Of a DNA stretch of 9,238 bases, positions 1 through 6,497 are shown one piece after another (within the stretch, counting starts at the first letter, position 1; each line of letters starts with the position of its first letter). A program made the translations under genes and the position numbers. Below the pieces are notes generated by a model. It worked only from the letters and a program-made list of their open reading frames with translations. It made no database searches and was not told the origin of the DNA. This DNA is from Betaproteobacteria bacterium (GTDB lineage: Bacteria; Pseudomonadota; Gammaproteobacteria; Burkholderiales; SG8-41), in NCBI GenBank assembly GCA_016177355.1, contig JACOVL010000087.1, forward strand, positions 1-9,238. The letters are read 5' to 3'.

Positions 1-15
1 CTCCCGAGACGATAA

Positions 16-1287
16 ATGGCGCCGCGCGACCTGCTGCTCGGCAGTTTTCACGCCGCGCTGGCGGCGGCCGACCCGCTGAAGATCGTGCCGCGGCACCTGC
101 CGCCGCCGCCGAAAGGAAAGACGCTGGTCGTCGGCGCGGGCAAGGCCGCGGCCGCGATGGCGCTCGCGGTGGAGCAGAACTGGCCGGCGGAGGCGCCGCT
201 CGACGGGCTCGTGATCACGCGCTATCAGCACGGGCTGCTCACCAACCGCATCGCGGTGATCGAGGCCGGCCACCCGGTGCCCGATGAAAGCGGCGAGCAA
301 GCGGCGCGGGAGATCCTGCGGCGCGCGAAATTGCTGACGCCCGACGATCTCCTGCTCGTGCTGGTCTCCGGCGGCGGCTCGGCGCTGCTCGCGCTGCCCG
401 CCGGGGATGTTTCGATGGCTGACATAAAAAACATTACAAAACAATTACTTATGAGCGGAGCGCCGATCCAGGAGATGAACACGGTGAGGAAGCACCTATC
501 CGCCATACAAGGCGGCCGGCTCGCTAGCGCGTGCCGCGCGAATGTACAGGCGCTGGTGATCTCGGACGTGACCGGCGACGATCCCACGCACGTCGCCTCC
601 GGCCCGTGCGCGCCCGACCCCACCACCTACCGGGACGCGCTCGAGGTGCTGAAGTGCTACGAGGTGAAGGCGCCGAAAGCCGCGGCCGAGCACCTCGCGC
701 GCGGCGCGAGGGGCGAGATCGCGGAAACGCCGAAGCCGGGGAGCAGGATCTTCAAGCGCGTGGAGAACCGCGTCGTCGCCAGCGCGCAGGCCTCGCTGCA
801 GGCCGCGGCGAGCTTCTTCATCGGTCACGATATCCATCCCGCCATCCTCGGTGATACGGTGACCGGCGAAGCGCGCGAGGTGGCGAAGGCGTACGGCGCG
901 CTCGCGCGGGAAGTGAAGCGGCACGGCGCGCCGTGGGCGCCGCCGGTCGCGCTGATCTCCGGTGGCGAGACCACCGTCACCGTGCGCGGCAGCGGGCGCG
1001 GCGGGCGCAACTGCGAATTCCTGCTCGCGCTCGCGCTGGACCTCGACGGGGCGGAGGGCATCCACGCCCTCGCCTGCGATACCGACGGCATGGACGGCAC
1101 GGAAGACAACGCCGGCGCGGTGCTCGCGCCCGATACGCTCGCGCGCGCGGGAAAGAAGAAATTGAATGCGGCGAAGCTCCTCGACAACAATGACGGCCAC
1201 GGCTTTTTCAATGCCCTCGACGACCTCGTCGTCACCGGCCCGACGCGCACCAACGTCAACGACTACCGTGTGGTCCTCGTCGCCTGA
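16..1287 (+). CDS. gckA: Glycerate 2-kinase, class II (DUF4147/MOFRL family)
   Basis: Cytoplasmic kinase expected to convert D-glycerate and ATP to 2-phosphoglycerate, feeding glyoxylate, tartrate or hydroxypyruvate breakdown into lower glycolysis. The 423-residue length fits the family. The N-terminal DUF4147 part holds VVGAGKAA (residues 38-45, with Lys43 at the position of the family's catalytic lysine), LVSGGGSALL (116-125) and NTVRKHLSAIQGGRLA (155-170). The C-terminal MOFRL part holds SGRGGRNCEFLLALAL (326-341), CDTDGMDGTEDNAGA (354-368) and PTRTNVNDYRVVLV (409-422). The ATG directly follows a TAA at 13-15 whose frame is open to the window edge, so an upstream co-directional gene may end there. 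GAG at 6-8 is a weak ribosome site. Codons 136-146 are AT-rich, unlike the rest of the gene. The family is known also as TtuD, so the symbol is a choice between synonyms. Confidence 0.95.
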   Translation: MAPRDLLLGSFHAALAAADPLKIVPRHLPPPPKGKTLVVGAGKAAAAMALAVEQNWPAEAPLDGLVITRYQHGLLTNRIAVIEAGHPVPDESGEQAAREILRRAKLLTPDDLLLVLVSGGGSALLALPAGDVSMADIKNITKQLLMSGAPIQEMNTVRKHLSAIQGGRLASACRANVQALVISDVTGDDPTHVASGPCAPDPTTYRDALEVLKCYEVKAPKAAAEHLARGARGEIAETPKPGSRIFKRVENRVVASAQASLQAAASFFIGHDIHPAILGDTVTGEAREVAKAYGALAREVKRHGAPWAPPVALISGGETTVTVRGSGRGGRNCEFLLALALDLDGAEGIHALACDTDGMDGTEDNAGAVLAPDTLARAGKKKLNAAKLLDNNDGHGFFNALDDLVVTGPTRTNVNDYRVVLVA

Positions 1288-1336
1288 AGCCAATTGGGCG
1301 GCTGAGTATGAGAAAATACCACGACCCTTTCCCCCT

Positions 1337-1342
1337 GGGGAG
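1337..1342 (+). promoter_or_regulatory. Ribosome binding site that sets the start of the first Bug gene
   Basis: GGGGAG lies six bases before the ATG at 1349. It favours this start over the long in-frame extension beginning at 1166, which would overlap the glycerate kinase, and over the in-frame ATG at 1364, which has no comparable site. Confidence 0.7.
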
Positions 1343-1348
1343 CGGCTT

Positions 1349-2359
1349 ATGAGACGCCATTCCATGCTGGTCCTGCCCTGGTTGGCGAGCCCGCTTGCGC
1401 TTGCCGCGTTGTGTGCCGCAACGCTTGTCCTCGGCGCGGGTTCCGCGCCCGTCCTCGCGCAGAAGTACCCGGACAAGCCGTTGCGGCTGATCGTCCCGTT
1501 CGCGCCCGGCGGCGGCACCGACGTGCTCGCCCGCTTCCTCAGCGCGAAGCTGTCCGAAAACCTGGGCGTCGGCCTGGTGATCGAGAACCGCAGCGGCGCG
1601 GGCGGCACCATCGGGGCCGAGGTTGCCGCGCGTGCGGCGCCGGACGGCTATGCCGTCCTGTTCACCTCGGCGAGCTACACCTTCAACCCGAGCCTGTACG
1701 CGAAACTCGGCTACGACCCGCTGAGGGATTTCAGGCCGATCACCCTTGTCGCGATGGTGCCGCACCTGCTCGTCGTGCACCCGTCGTTGCCGGTGAAGAA
1801 CGTCAAGGAGCTGATCGCGCTCGCGCGCAAGCGGCCCGGAGAGGTCTTCTTCGCCTCGGGCGGCACTGGCAGCTCGGTCCACCTCGCCGCCGCGCTGTTT
1901 CTCACGACGGCCAGGGTCGAGATGACGCACGTGCCGTACAAGGGCGGCGGTCCCGCGATGACCGGCGTCCTGTCCGGGGAGGCGTCGGTCATGTTCCCGA
2001 CCATGCAGTCCGTGATGCCGCTGGTGAGGACGGGCAGGCTGCGGGCGCTCGCGATCTCGATCACGACGCGCTCGCCCGCGCTGCCCGAAATCCCGACCAT
2101 CGCCGAGGCGGGCGTGCCCGGCTACGACGCCACCGGCTGGTACGGGATGCTCGCGCCCGCCGGCACGCCGGAAGCCGCCATCGACCGCCTTCACGCCGGG
2201 GTGGTCAAGATCCTCGCTGCGCCGGAGCTGAAGCAGCGGCTCGCGGCCGAAGGCGCCATCGCGGTCGGCAACACGCCCGCGCAGTTCGACAGGTTCATCC
2301 GCGACGAGATCGGCAAATGGGCGAAGATCATCCGCGAGCTCAAGCTCAGGGTTGATTGA
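1349..2359 (+). CDS. Bug-type tripartite tricarboxylate transporter solute-binding protein (TctC family)
   Basis: Periplasmic binding protein that would capture a small, usually carboxylated, ligand for a TctAB-type importer or act as a sensor. It has 336 residues, normal for the family. Residues 1-38 form a long signal peptide (RRH, hydrophobic core, cleavage likely after VLA at 35-37). The mature start QKYPDKPLRLIVPFAPGGGT, followed by D58, contains the hallmark PGGGTD ligand loop (53-58). Further Bug marks are ENRSGAGGTIGAE (79-91), PDGY (98-101), ASGGTGSSVHLAA (169-181), HVPYKGGGPA (194-203) and the C-terminal FDRFIRDEIGKWAKII (313-328). It starts 61 nt after the glycerate kinase and ends 21 nt before the NmrA-like gene, with no tctA or tctB in the window. 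The ligand cannot be predicted, but the glycerate kinase next door makes a hydroxy-acid or sugar-acid ligand plausible. Confidence 0.93.
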   Translation: MRRHSMLVLPWLASPLALAALCAATLVLGAGSAPVLAQKYPDKPLRLIVPFAPGGGTDVLARFLSAKLSENLGVGLVIENRSGAGGTIGAEVAARAAPDGYAVLFTSASYTFNPSLYAKLGYDPLRDFRPITLVAMVPHLLVVHPSLPVKNVKELIALARKRPGEVFFASGGTGSSVHLAAALFLTTARVEMTHVPYKGGGPAMTGVLSGEASVMFPTMQSVMPLVRTGRLRALAISITTRSPALPEIPTIAEAGVPGYDATGWYGMLAPAGTPEAAIDRLHAGVVKILAAPELKQRLAAEGAIAVGNTPAQFDRFIRDEIGKWAKIIRELKLRVD

Positions 2360-2380
2360 CGTATAAGAAAGAGCGAGCGC

Positions 2381-3331
2381 GTGGCCGACAAGAAAATCAT
2401 CGCAGTACTCGGGGCAACCGGGGCGCAGGGCGGCGGGCTCGCCCGCGCCATCCTGAACGACAAGATGGGCGCCTTCGCGGTGCGCGCGCTGACGCGGGAT
2501 CCCAAATCCGAGAAGGCGCTGGCGCTGGCGAAGCTTGGCGCCGAGGTCGTCAAGGCCGACGCGGACAGCATGACGAGCCTGAGAAAGGCGTTCGACGGCG
2601 CGTTCGGCGCGTACTGCGTCACCTTCTTCTGGGAACACTTCCTGCCCGAGAAGGAGTTGGCGCAGGCCGGCGCGATGGCGCAGGCGGCGAAGATGGCCGG
2701 CGTCAAGCACGTCATCTGGTCCACGCTCGAGGACACGCGCCTCAAGGTGCCGCTCAAGGACAAGCGCATGCCGACCCTGATGCGGCGCTACAAGGTGCCG
2801 CACTTCGACGCCAAGGGCGAGTCCGACAAGGCGTTCATCCAGGCCGGGCTGCCGATAACCTGCCTGCGCGCCTCGTTCTACTGGGAAAACTTCATCTACT
2901 TCGGCCTCGGCCCGAAGCGGCAGCCGGACGGCACGCTCGCGCTGATCCTGCCGACGGGCGACAAGAGGCTCCCCGGCATCGCCGCCGAGGACATCGGCAA
3001 GTGCGCCCACGGCATCTTCAGGAAGGGCATGGAGTACATCGGTCAGACCGTCGGCATCGCCGGCGAGCACCTGACCGGCGCGCAGATGGCCGCCGCGCTC
3101 ACCCGGGCGCTCGGCGAGAAGGTCACCCACCTGCCGGTGACGCCCGCGGAATACCGCGAGTACGAGTTCGCGGGCGCCAAGGACATCGCCAACATGTTCC
3201 AGTACACCAGCGAATTCGAGAGCGATTTCTGCGCCGCGCGCAGCGTGGAGACCTCCCGCGGCCTCAACCCCGACCTGCAGAGCTTCGAGCGCTGGCTCGC
3301 GAAGAACAAGGACCGCATCCCGCTCGCATAG
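2381..3331 (+). CDS. NmrA/HSCARG-like NAD(P)-binding protein
   Basis: Atypical short-chain-dehydrogenase-fold protein of the NmrA family, whose members bind NAD(P) and act either as redox sensors or as reductases. It has 316 residues. The dinucleotide loop GATGAQGG is at 11-18, followed by VRALTRDP (34-41), where Arg after the second strand suggests an NADP preference. A VKHVIWSTLED segment (108-118) replaces the usual SDR catalytic strand, and HFDAKGESD (141-149) is the NmrA-type Lys region without the Tyr-x-x-x-Lys pair. LRASFYWENF (162-171) is also typical. The GTG start at 2381 was chosen because the sequence begins right before the first strand and GAG (2371-2373) in an AG-rich tract lies seven bases upstream. 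The gap to the Bug gene is 21 nt, consistent with an operon. Whether it is catalytic or regulatory is unknown. Confidence 0.88.
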   Translation: MADKKIIAVLGATGAQGGGLARAILNDKMGAFAVRALTRDPKSEKALALAKLGAEVVKADADSMTSLRKAFDGAFGAYCVTFFWEHFLPEKELAQAGAMAQAAKMAGVKHVIWSTLEDTRLKVPLKDKRMPTLMRRYKVPHFDAKGESDKAFIQAGLPITCLRASFYWENFIYFGLGPKRQPDGTLALILPTGDKRLPGIAAEDIGKCAHGIFRKGMEYIGQTVGIAGEHLTGAQMAAALTRALGEKVTHLPVTPAEYREYEFAGAKDIANMFQYTSEFESDFCAARSVETSRGLNPDLQSFERWLAKNKDRIPLA

Positions 3332-3381
3332 CTCGCCCCTCGCGGCGGGACGCTCGCGAAATTCGTATCCGGGAGAACGCC

Positions 3382-3903
3382 ATGAGCCGATTCGGCAGAT
3401 TCCTCGTCGTATGCGGGCTGGCGGGCCTCGCCTGCCCGCTGCCGCTCCCGCCGGCCGCGGCCGGCGACGCGGCGAAAGGCGCGGTGGCGCCGGGGCAGGT
3501 CCGGATCCAGAACGTCGAGGTGGTGCTGTCCCCGGTCGGGCCGGTGGTGCTGCTCAAGGTCGAGAAGCGCGCGATCCCGGTGTTCGTGGACGCGATCGTC
3601 GCCGAATCCATCCGCTCGGCGCTGACCGGGAAGAAGCCCCGGCGCCCGCTCACGCACGACCTGATGCACGCCGTCCTCGAAGGTTTCGACGGAAGGGTGA
3701 CGCAGGTCGTCGTCACGCTCAAGGACGGGACCTATTACGCGGCGCTGACGGTGACGCTGCGCAAGACCGTCAAAATCTTCGACAGCCGGTCCTCCGACGC
3801 CATCGCGCTCGCCATCCACGCCAGGGCGCCGATCCTGGTGAGCCAGGAACTGCTCGACTCCGCCGGGGTGGAGCTCGAAAAACCGGACCCGCGGATGCTG
3901 TGA
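3382..3903 (+). CDS. Exported bifunctional nuclease family protein (DUF151/BFN domain)
   Basis: Small protein of the DUF151 family, named after plant and bacterial bifunctional nucleases. The activity of most bacterial members is untested. The 173 residues start with a Sec-type signal peptide (SRFGRFLVVCGLAGLAC then PLPLPPAAAG, cleavage likely near residue 27). The domain shows PVVLLKVEKRAIPVFV (54-69), ESIRSAL (75-81), RPLTHDLM (88-95), VVVTLKDGTYYAAL (109-122) and the signature DSRSSDAIALAIHARAPILV (134-153). Many DUF151 proteins lack a signal peptide, so export is notable. GGGAGA (3371-3376) sits five bases before the ATG. The stop overlaps the aldo/keto reductase start (TGATG), so translation of the two is probably coupled. 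Family assignment is firm; function in the periplasm is unknown. Confidence 0.88.
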   Translation: MSRFGRFLVVCGLAGLACPLPLPPAAAGDAAKGAVAPGQVRIQNVEVVLSPVGPVVLLKVEKRAIPVFVDAIVAESIRSALTGKKPRRPLTHDLMHAVLEGFDGRVTQVVVTLKDGTYYAALTVTLRKTVKIFDSRSSDAIALAIHARAPILVSQELLDSAGVELEKPDPRML

Positions 3904-4742
3904 TGAAGCCTGCCGCGGCGGCGGGAGCGATCAAGCTCGGCGATTTGAGCGTCAACCGCATGGGCTTCGGCGCGATGCGGGTCGCGGGGCCGGACATCTG
4001 GGGGGAGCCGAAGGACCGCGCGGCGATGAAGAAGCTGCTCGCGCGCGCGTACGGGCTCGGCCACAACTTCTTCGACACCGCCGACAGCTACGGCCCGGAC
4101 GTGTCCGAGATCCTGATCGCCGAGGCGCTGCACCCCTATCCGCAGGACCTCGTGATCGCCACCAAAGGCGGGCTCGTGCGCCCTTCCCGCCACCGCTGGG
4201 ACGAATGCGGCCGGCCGGACCATCTGCGCCGCGCGGTGGATGGAAGCTTGAAGCGCCTGAAGCTCGAGCGCATCGACCTCTACCAGTTCCACGCGCCCGA
4301 TCCGCGGGTCCCGTACGCCGAGTCCATGGGCACGCTCGCGGAGCTCCAGCGCGCCGGCAAGATCCGCCACCTCGGCGTCTCCAACGTGACGGTGCGCGAG
4401 TTCGAGCAGGCGCGCCGCATCGCGACCATCGTCTCGGTGCAGAACGAGTACAACCTCGAGAACCGGAAGGACGACGGCGTGCTCGCGGCCTGCGAGAAAG
4501 CCGGCATCGCCTTCATCCCCTGGTTTCCGCTCGGCGCCGGCCGCGCGCTGCGCTCGGCGCGGGTCAAGCGCGTCGCCGCGCGCCTCGGCGCGACGCCCGC
4601 GCAAGTCGCCATCGCCTGGCTCCTCGCCCGCTCGCCGGCGATGCTCCCCATCCCCGGCACCGGCTTCCTCGCCCACCTCGAGGAAAACGCCGCTGCCGCA
4701 ACGCTCCGGCTTGCACCCGAAGACTTCGCCGCGCTCGGTTGA
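3903..4742 (+). CDS. Aldo/keto reductase
   Basis: NAD(P)H-dependent oxidoreductase of the aldo/keto reductase superfamily, a (beta/alpha)8 barrel that reduces aldehydes or ketones in the cytoplasm. It has 279 residues, toward the short end of the usual range. The catalytic tetrad is complete: Asp58 and Tyr63 in FFDTADSYG (56-64), Lys88 in VIATKGG (84-90) and His130 in DLYQFHAPDP (125-134). HLGVSN (156-161), QNEYNL (180-185) and the C-terminal LPIPGTG (248-254) are cofactor-site marks typical of the YdbC/YajO-like bacterial groups. The ATG at 3903 shares its A with the stop of the DUF151 gene. Longer in-frame openings upstream lie inside that gene and were rejected. The substrate is unknown. 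Confidence 0.92.
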   Translation: MKPAAAAGAIKLGDLSVNRMGFGAMRVAGPDIWGEPKDRAAMKKLLARAYGLGHNFFDTADSYGPDVSEILIAEALHPYPQDLVIATKGGLVRPSRHRWDECGRPDHLRRAVDGSLKRLKLERIDLYQFHAPDPRVPYAESMGTLAELQRAGKIRHLGVSNVTVREFEQARRIATIVSVQNEYNLENRKDDGVLAACEKAGIAFIPWFPLGAGRALRSARVKRVAARLGATPAQVAIAWLLARSPAMLPIPGTGFLAHLEENAAAATLRLAPEDFAALG

Positions 4743-4903
4743 GGTCGTCAGGTTGCGCGCACCAATTTATCCAGGCGATCCCGGATTAGCGCTGGGACTG
4801 CGCCCGATTTTCTGGAACAATCATGCATGTGGCGGCCGATTTACCGGTATGATCAACAATATGCGATTGATTTTTAATGACAATTAACATTCGAGGAAAA
4901 CCC
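4743..4903 (+). promoter_or_regulatory. Leader of the second Bug gene, with possible promoter and operator
   Basis: This 161-nt gap becomes clearly AT-rich from about 4838 onward, unlike the surrounding genes. TATGAT at 4848-4853 is a good -10 candidate (five of six consensus bases), but no convincing -35 hexamer lies 16-18 nt upstream, so an activator might be needed. An inverted repeat, ATCAA (4852-4856) and TTGAT (4867-4871) with a 10-nt spacer, overlaps or follows it. A second one, TTAAT (4874-4878) and ATTAA (4883-4887), follows. The first resembles the dyads bound by LysR- or GntR-type regulators, but no regulator gene is in the window. I see no clear intrinsic terminator for the preceding gene. 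Confidence 0.35.
4893..4897 (+). promoter_or_regulatory. Ribosome binding site that sets the start of the second Bug gene
   Basis: GAGGA lies six bases before the ATG at 4904. The alternative in-frame ATG at 4877 has only a T-rich tract before it and would add nine residues ahead of the signal peptide, so 4904 is preferred. Confidence 0.7.
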
Positions 4904-5881
4904 ATGAAGCGACCGCAACCCCGTTACGCCGTGTTCCTGCCGCTCGCGTGCGCCGTTATCACGATGGATGCGGCGGCGCAGGGCGCGTATCCGTCGCGCA
5001 ACGTGCAGGTCATCGTGCCGTACACGGCCGGCGGCTCGATCGACCTCTACTCGCGCGCCCTCAGCCAGAGGCTCGCGAAGGCGTGGGGCCGAAACGTGGT
5101 CGTGGACAACCGCCCCGGCGCGAGCGGCATGATCGGCACCGAGATCGCCGCCAAGGCCGATCCCGACGGGCACGTGCTGCTCGGCCACACTTCTTCATAT
5201 CCGGCGACCGCGGCGGTGCGCGCGAAGCTGTCTTTCGATCCGGCGAAGGCGATCGTCCCGGTCGCGACGCTCGCCAAGGCCCCGATGCTGCTCGCGATCC
5301 ACCCGTCGGTGCCGGCGAAATCCGTGAAGGAACTCGTTGCGCTCGCGAAAAAGAATCCCGGCAAGCTCAACTACGGATCGTCCGGGGCGGGCGGCAACAA
5401 CCACTTTTCCGGGGGGCTGTTCGCCACCGCCGCGGGAGTCAAGATGATCCACATCCCGTACAAGGGCATCTCGATGGCGGTCACCGCGCTCGCCTCGGGC
5501 GAAGTGGAGATCGTGATCGCGAGCGCGGCCGCGCTCATGCCGCAGGTGAAGGCCGGCAGGCTGCGCGCACTCGGCGTCACCAGCCTGGAGCCCTCGCCGC
5601 TGATACCGGGACTGCCCGCCATCGCGCAGTCCGGCGTGCCGGGCTACAGCTACGAGCTGTGGTGGGGCATCTTCGCGCCGGCCGGCATGCCGGCCGACCG
5701 CGTCAATCTCGTCAACGCCGCGGTCAACAAGATCCTCGCCACGGACGACATGAAGAAATTCCTGAGCGCCGAGGGCGCCGCCCCGTGGCCGCAGGAACCG
5801 GCGCAGATCGCCGACCTCCTGCCGCGGGAGATCGCGCGCTACAAGAAAGCCGCGCAGGTCGCGGGCATACCGCCGCAATAG
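4904..5881 (+). CDS. Bug-type tripartite tricarboxylate transporter solute-binding protein (TctC family)
   Basis: Second periplasmic Bug protein, 325 residues. A signal peptide spans residues 1-26 (KRPQPR, hydrophobic FLPLACAVI, cleavage after AAA or AQG). The mature domain starts AYPSRNVQVIVPYTAGGSID (28-47), so the ligand loop reads TAGGSID rather than the APGGGTD of the paralogue at 1349. Also seen are DNRPGASGMIGTEIAAKADP (68-87), SSGAGGNNHFSGGLF (159-173), HIPYKG (183-188), SGVPGYSYELWWGIFAPAG (243-261) and a C-terminal helix ending in GIPPQ. It has its own AT-rich leader and is followed at once by a dioxygenase remnant, suggesting that it once served a TauD/TfdA-type catabolic gene. No TctA/TctB is adjacent. 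The changed loop points to a different ligand from the first Bug protein. Confidence 0.92.
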   Translation: MKRPQPRYAVFLPLACAVITMDAAAQGAYPSRNVQVIVPYTAGGSIDLYSRALSQRLAKAWGRNVVVDNRPGASGMIGTEIAAKADPDGHVLLGHTSSYPATAAVRAKLSFDPAKAIVPVATLAKAPMLLAIHPSVPAKSVKELVALAKKNPGKLNYGSSGAGGNNHFSGGLFATAAGVKMIHIPYKGISMAVTALASGEVEIVIASAAALMPQVKAGRLRALGVTSLEPSPLIPGLPAIAQSGVPGYSYELWWGIFAPAGMPADRVNLVNAAVNKILATDDMKKFLSAEGAAPWPQEPAQIADLLPREIARYKKAAQVAGIPPQ

Positions 5882-6043
5882 CCGCGCGGGCCGCAGCAGC
5901 CGGGCGACGTCATCATGTGGGACAACCGCGCGATCCTGCACCGCGGCCGGCCCTGGCCCGACGACCAGCCGCGCCACGTCGTGCGCACCACCATCACGGC
6001 GACCGACGCGGACGGCCTCTCCGCCATGCGGCCGCCGTGTTGA
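5882..6043 (+). pseudogene. C-terminal remnant of a TauD/TfdA-family 2-oxoglutarate-dependent dioxygenase
   Basis: An open frame of 53 codons, with no start at its left end, encodes PGDVIMWDNRAILHRGRPW (7-25) and RHVVRTTI (31-38), then a TGA at 6041-6043. This matches the end of TauD/TfdA enzymes: the distal metal-ligand His (His20 here, in NRAILHRG) and the Arg that binds the 2-oxoglutarate carboxylate (Arg35, in VVRTTI). The HxD iron motif and the remaining 200 or more residues expected for the family are absent. The upstream bases belong to an intact Bug gene, so a deletion probably joined the two near 5882. The remnant is in the same frame as the Bug gene and separated only by its TAG. 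High third-position GC and an intact frame suggest recent loss. A 43-residue product from the ATG at 5915 is possible but could not be an active enzyme. Confidence 0.78.
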
Positions 6044-6075
6044 GTTTCGCCGCTGACCGGCCGCCGGGCGGGGCG

Positions 6076-6282
6076 TTACTCTTCCGGCTTGCGGTTCTTC
6101 TCGGTGTGCCAGAGGTATACGAAGAAGCCGACGATCATGCCGAAGAAGATGACGGCAAACACGATCACCCAGACCAGGCTGACCGTCTCGGACGGCGCGG
6201 ATGCGGCGCCCTCTTCCATCGCCGCCGCAAACAACGGGCTCGACAGCGGGTACATCAAGATACCGGCTAACAGTCTGTTCAT
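6076..6282 (-). CDS. Small single-pass membrane protein, unassigned
   Basis: A 68-residue protein that I cannot assign to a family. Residues 1-21 (NRLLAGILM then YPLSSPLFAAA) look like a signal peptide or a first hydrophobic segment. An acidic, Ala-rich linker (MEEGAASAPSE, 22-32) is followed by one strong transmembrane segment (VSLVWVIVFAVIFFGMIVGF, 34-53, continuing FVYLW), with the charged tail HTEKNRKPEE. Positive charges after the segment favour a cytoplasmic C-terminus. The start at 6282 is chosen over the upstream in-frame ATG at 6438 because AGGA (6291-6288 on the minus strand) lies five bases before it and the extra 52 residues look non-coding. Size and topology recall small subunits or assembly factors of respiratory complexes, but no such gene is nearby. 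It is convergent with the dioxygenase remnant. Confidence 0.72.
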   Translation of the reverse strand: MNRLLAGILMYPLSSPLFAAAMEEGAASAPSETVSLVWVIVFAVIFFGMIVGFFVYLWHTEKNRKPEE

Positions 6283-6405
6283 ATGATTCCTAAGCGCCCC
6301 CCGGCGCTGCCCATGGGTGTTGACGCAGCCTTGGGAAAAGCCCGCATCCGTACTGCTTCCGTATCGACGAAAAGTCGCCACAGTATGGACATGATGGCGG
6401 GGCCA

Positions 6406-6424
6406 GCTTACGCTACGCTTACGC
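6406..6424. repeat. 8-bp direct repeat with 11-bp period
   Basis: GCTTACGC at 6406-6413 recurs exactly at 6417-6424, separated by TAC, so the copies start 11 bp apart, about one helical turn. It lies some 125-140 bp upstream of the small membrane protein gene (minus strand). An operator is one explanation; chance or a decayed dispersed repeat are others. Confidence 0.4.
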
Positions 6425-6477
6425 ATATTGGTCCACATGGTGGCGCACCGCCGGCGCGCTGCGGACCCGGGCGTCCA

Positions 6478-6497
6478 GGCGCCGGTGGCGCCGCCAC
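6478..6497. repeat. Two overlapping, mutually exclusive inverted repeats
   Basis: GGCGCC (6478-6483) and GGCGCC (6487-6492) pair across a 3-nt loop. GTGGC (6485-6489) and GCCAC (6493-6497) can pair instead. They lie about 40-60 nt beyond the stop of the minus-strand Bug gene. With no T-run next to them on that strand they are not a standard intrinsic terminator, but they could protect a transcript end. Confidence 0.35.

Noticed and set aside
496..1611. Minus-strand open frame of 371 codons opposite the glycerate kinase
   Set aside because: Shadow of conserved + strand genes; it crosses a gene boundary and has no recognisable protein character.
1256..3130. Minus-strand open frame of 624 codons opposite the first Bug and NmrA-like genes
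   Set aside because: The complementary strand encodes clear families. The antisense product is a low-complexity Arg/Ala/Gly/Asp sequence with no ribosome site.
3382..3441. Lipoprotein signal on the DUF151 protein
   Set aside because: The cysteines at 11 and 18 are not preceded by a proper lipobox; a normal Sec cleavage after the Pro/Ala stretch fits better.
4786..4811. Possible terminator after the aldo/keto reductase
   Set aside because: Only a 4-bp GCGC stem can form before the short T tract, too weak to call.
4811..4827. Possible sigma-54 promoter (TGGAAC followed by TGCAT)
   Set aside because: The distance between the GG and GC elements is one base shorter than the strict sigma-54 spacing.
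6044..6075. GC-rich stretch between the convergent dioxygenase remnant and small membrane protein as a bidirectional terminator
   Set aside because: The CCGCC/GGCGG pairing is short and no T-run follows on either strand.
6283..6438. 52-residue N-terminal extension of the small membrane protein
   Set aside because: The extension is Arg/His/Ser-rich without a ribosome site, whereas the inner ATG at 6282 has AGGA five bases upstream and begins a proper hydrophobic leader.
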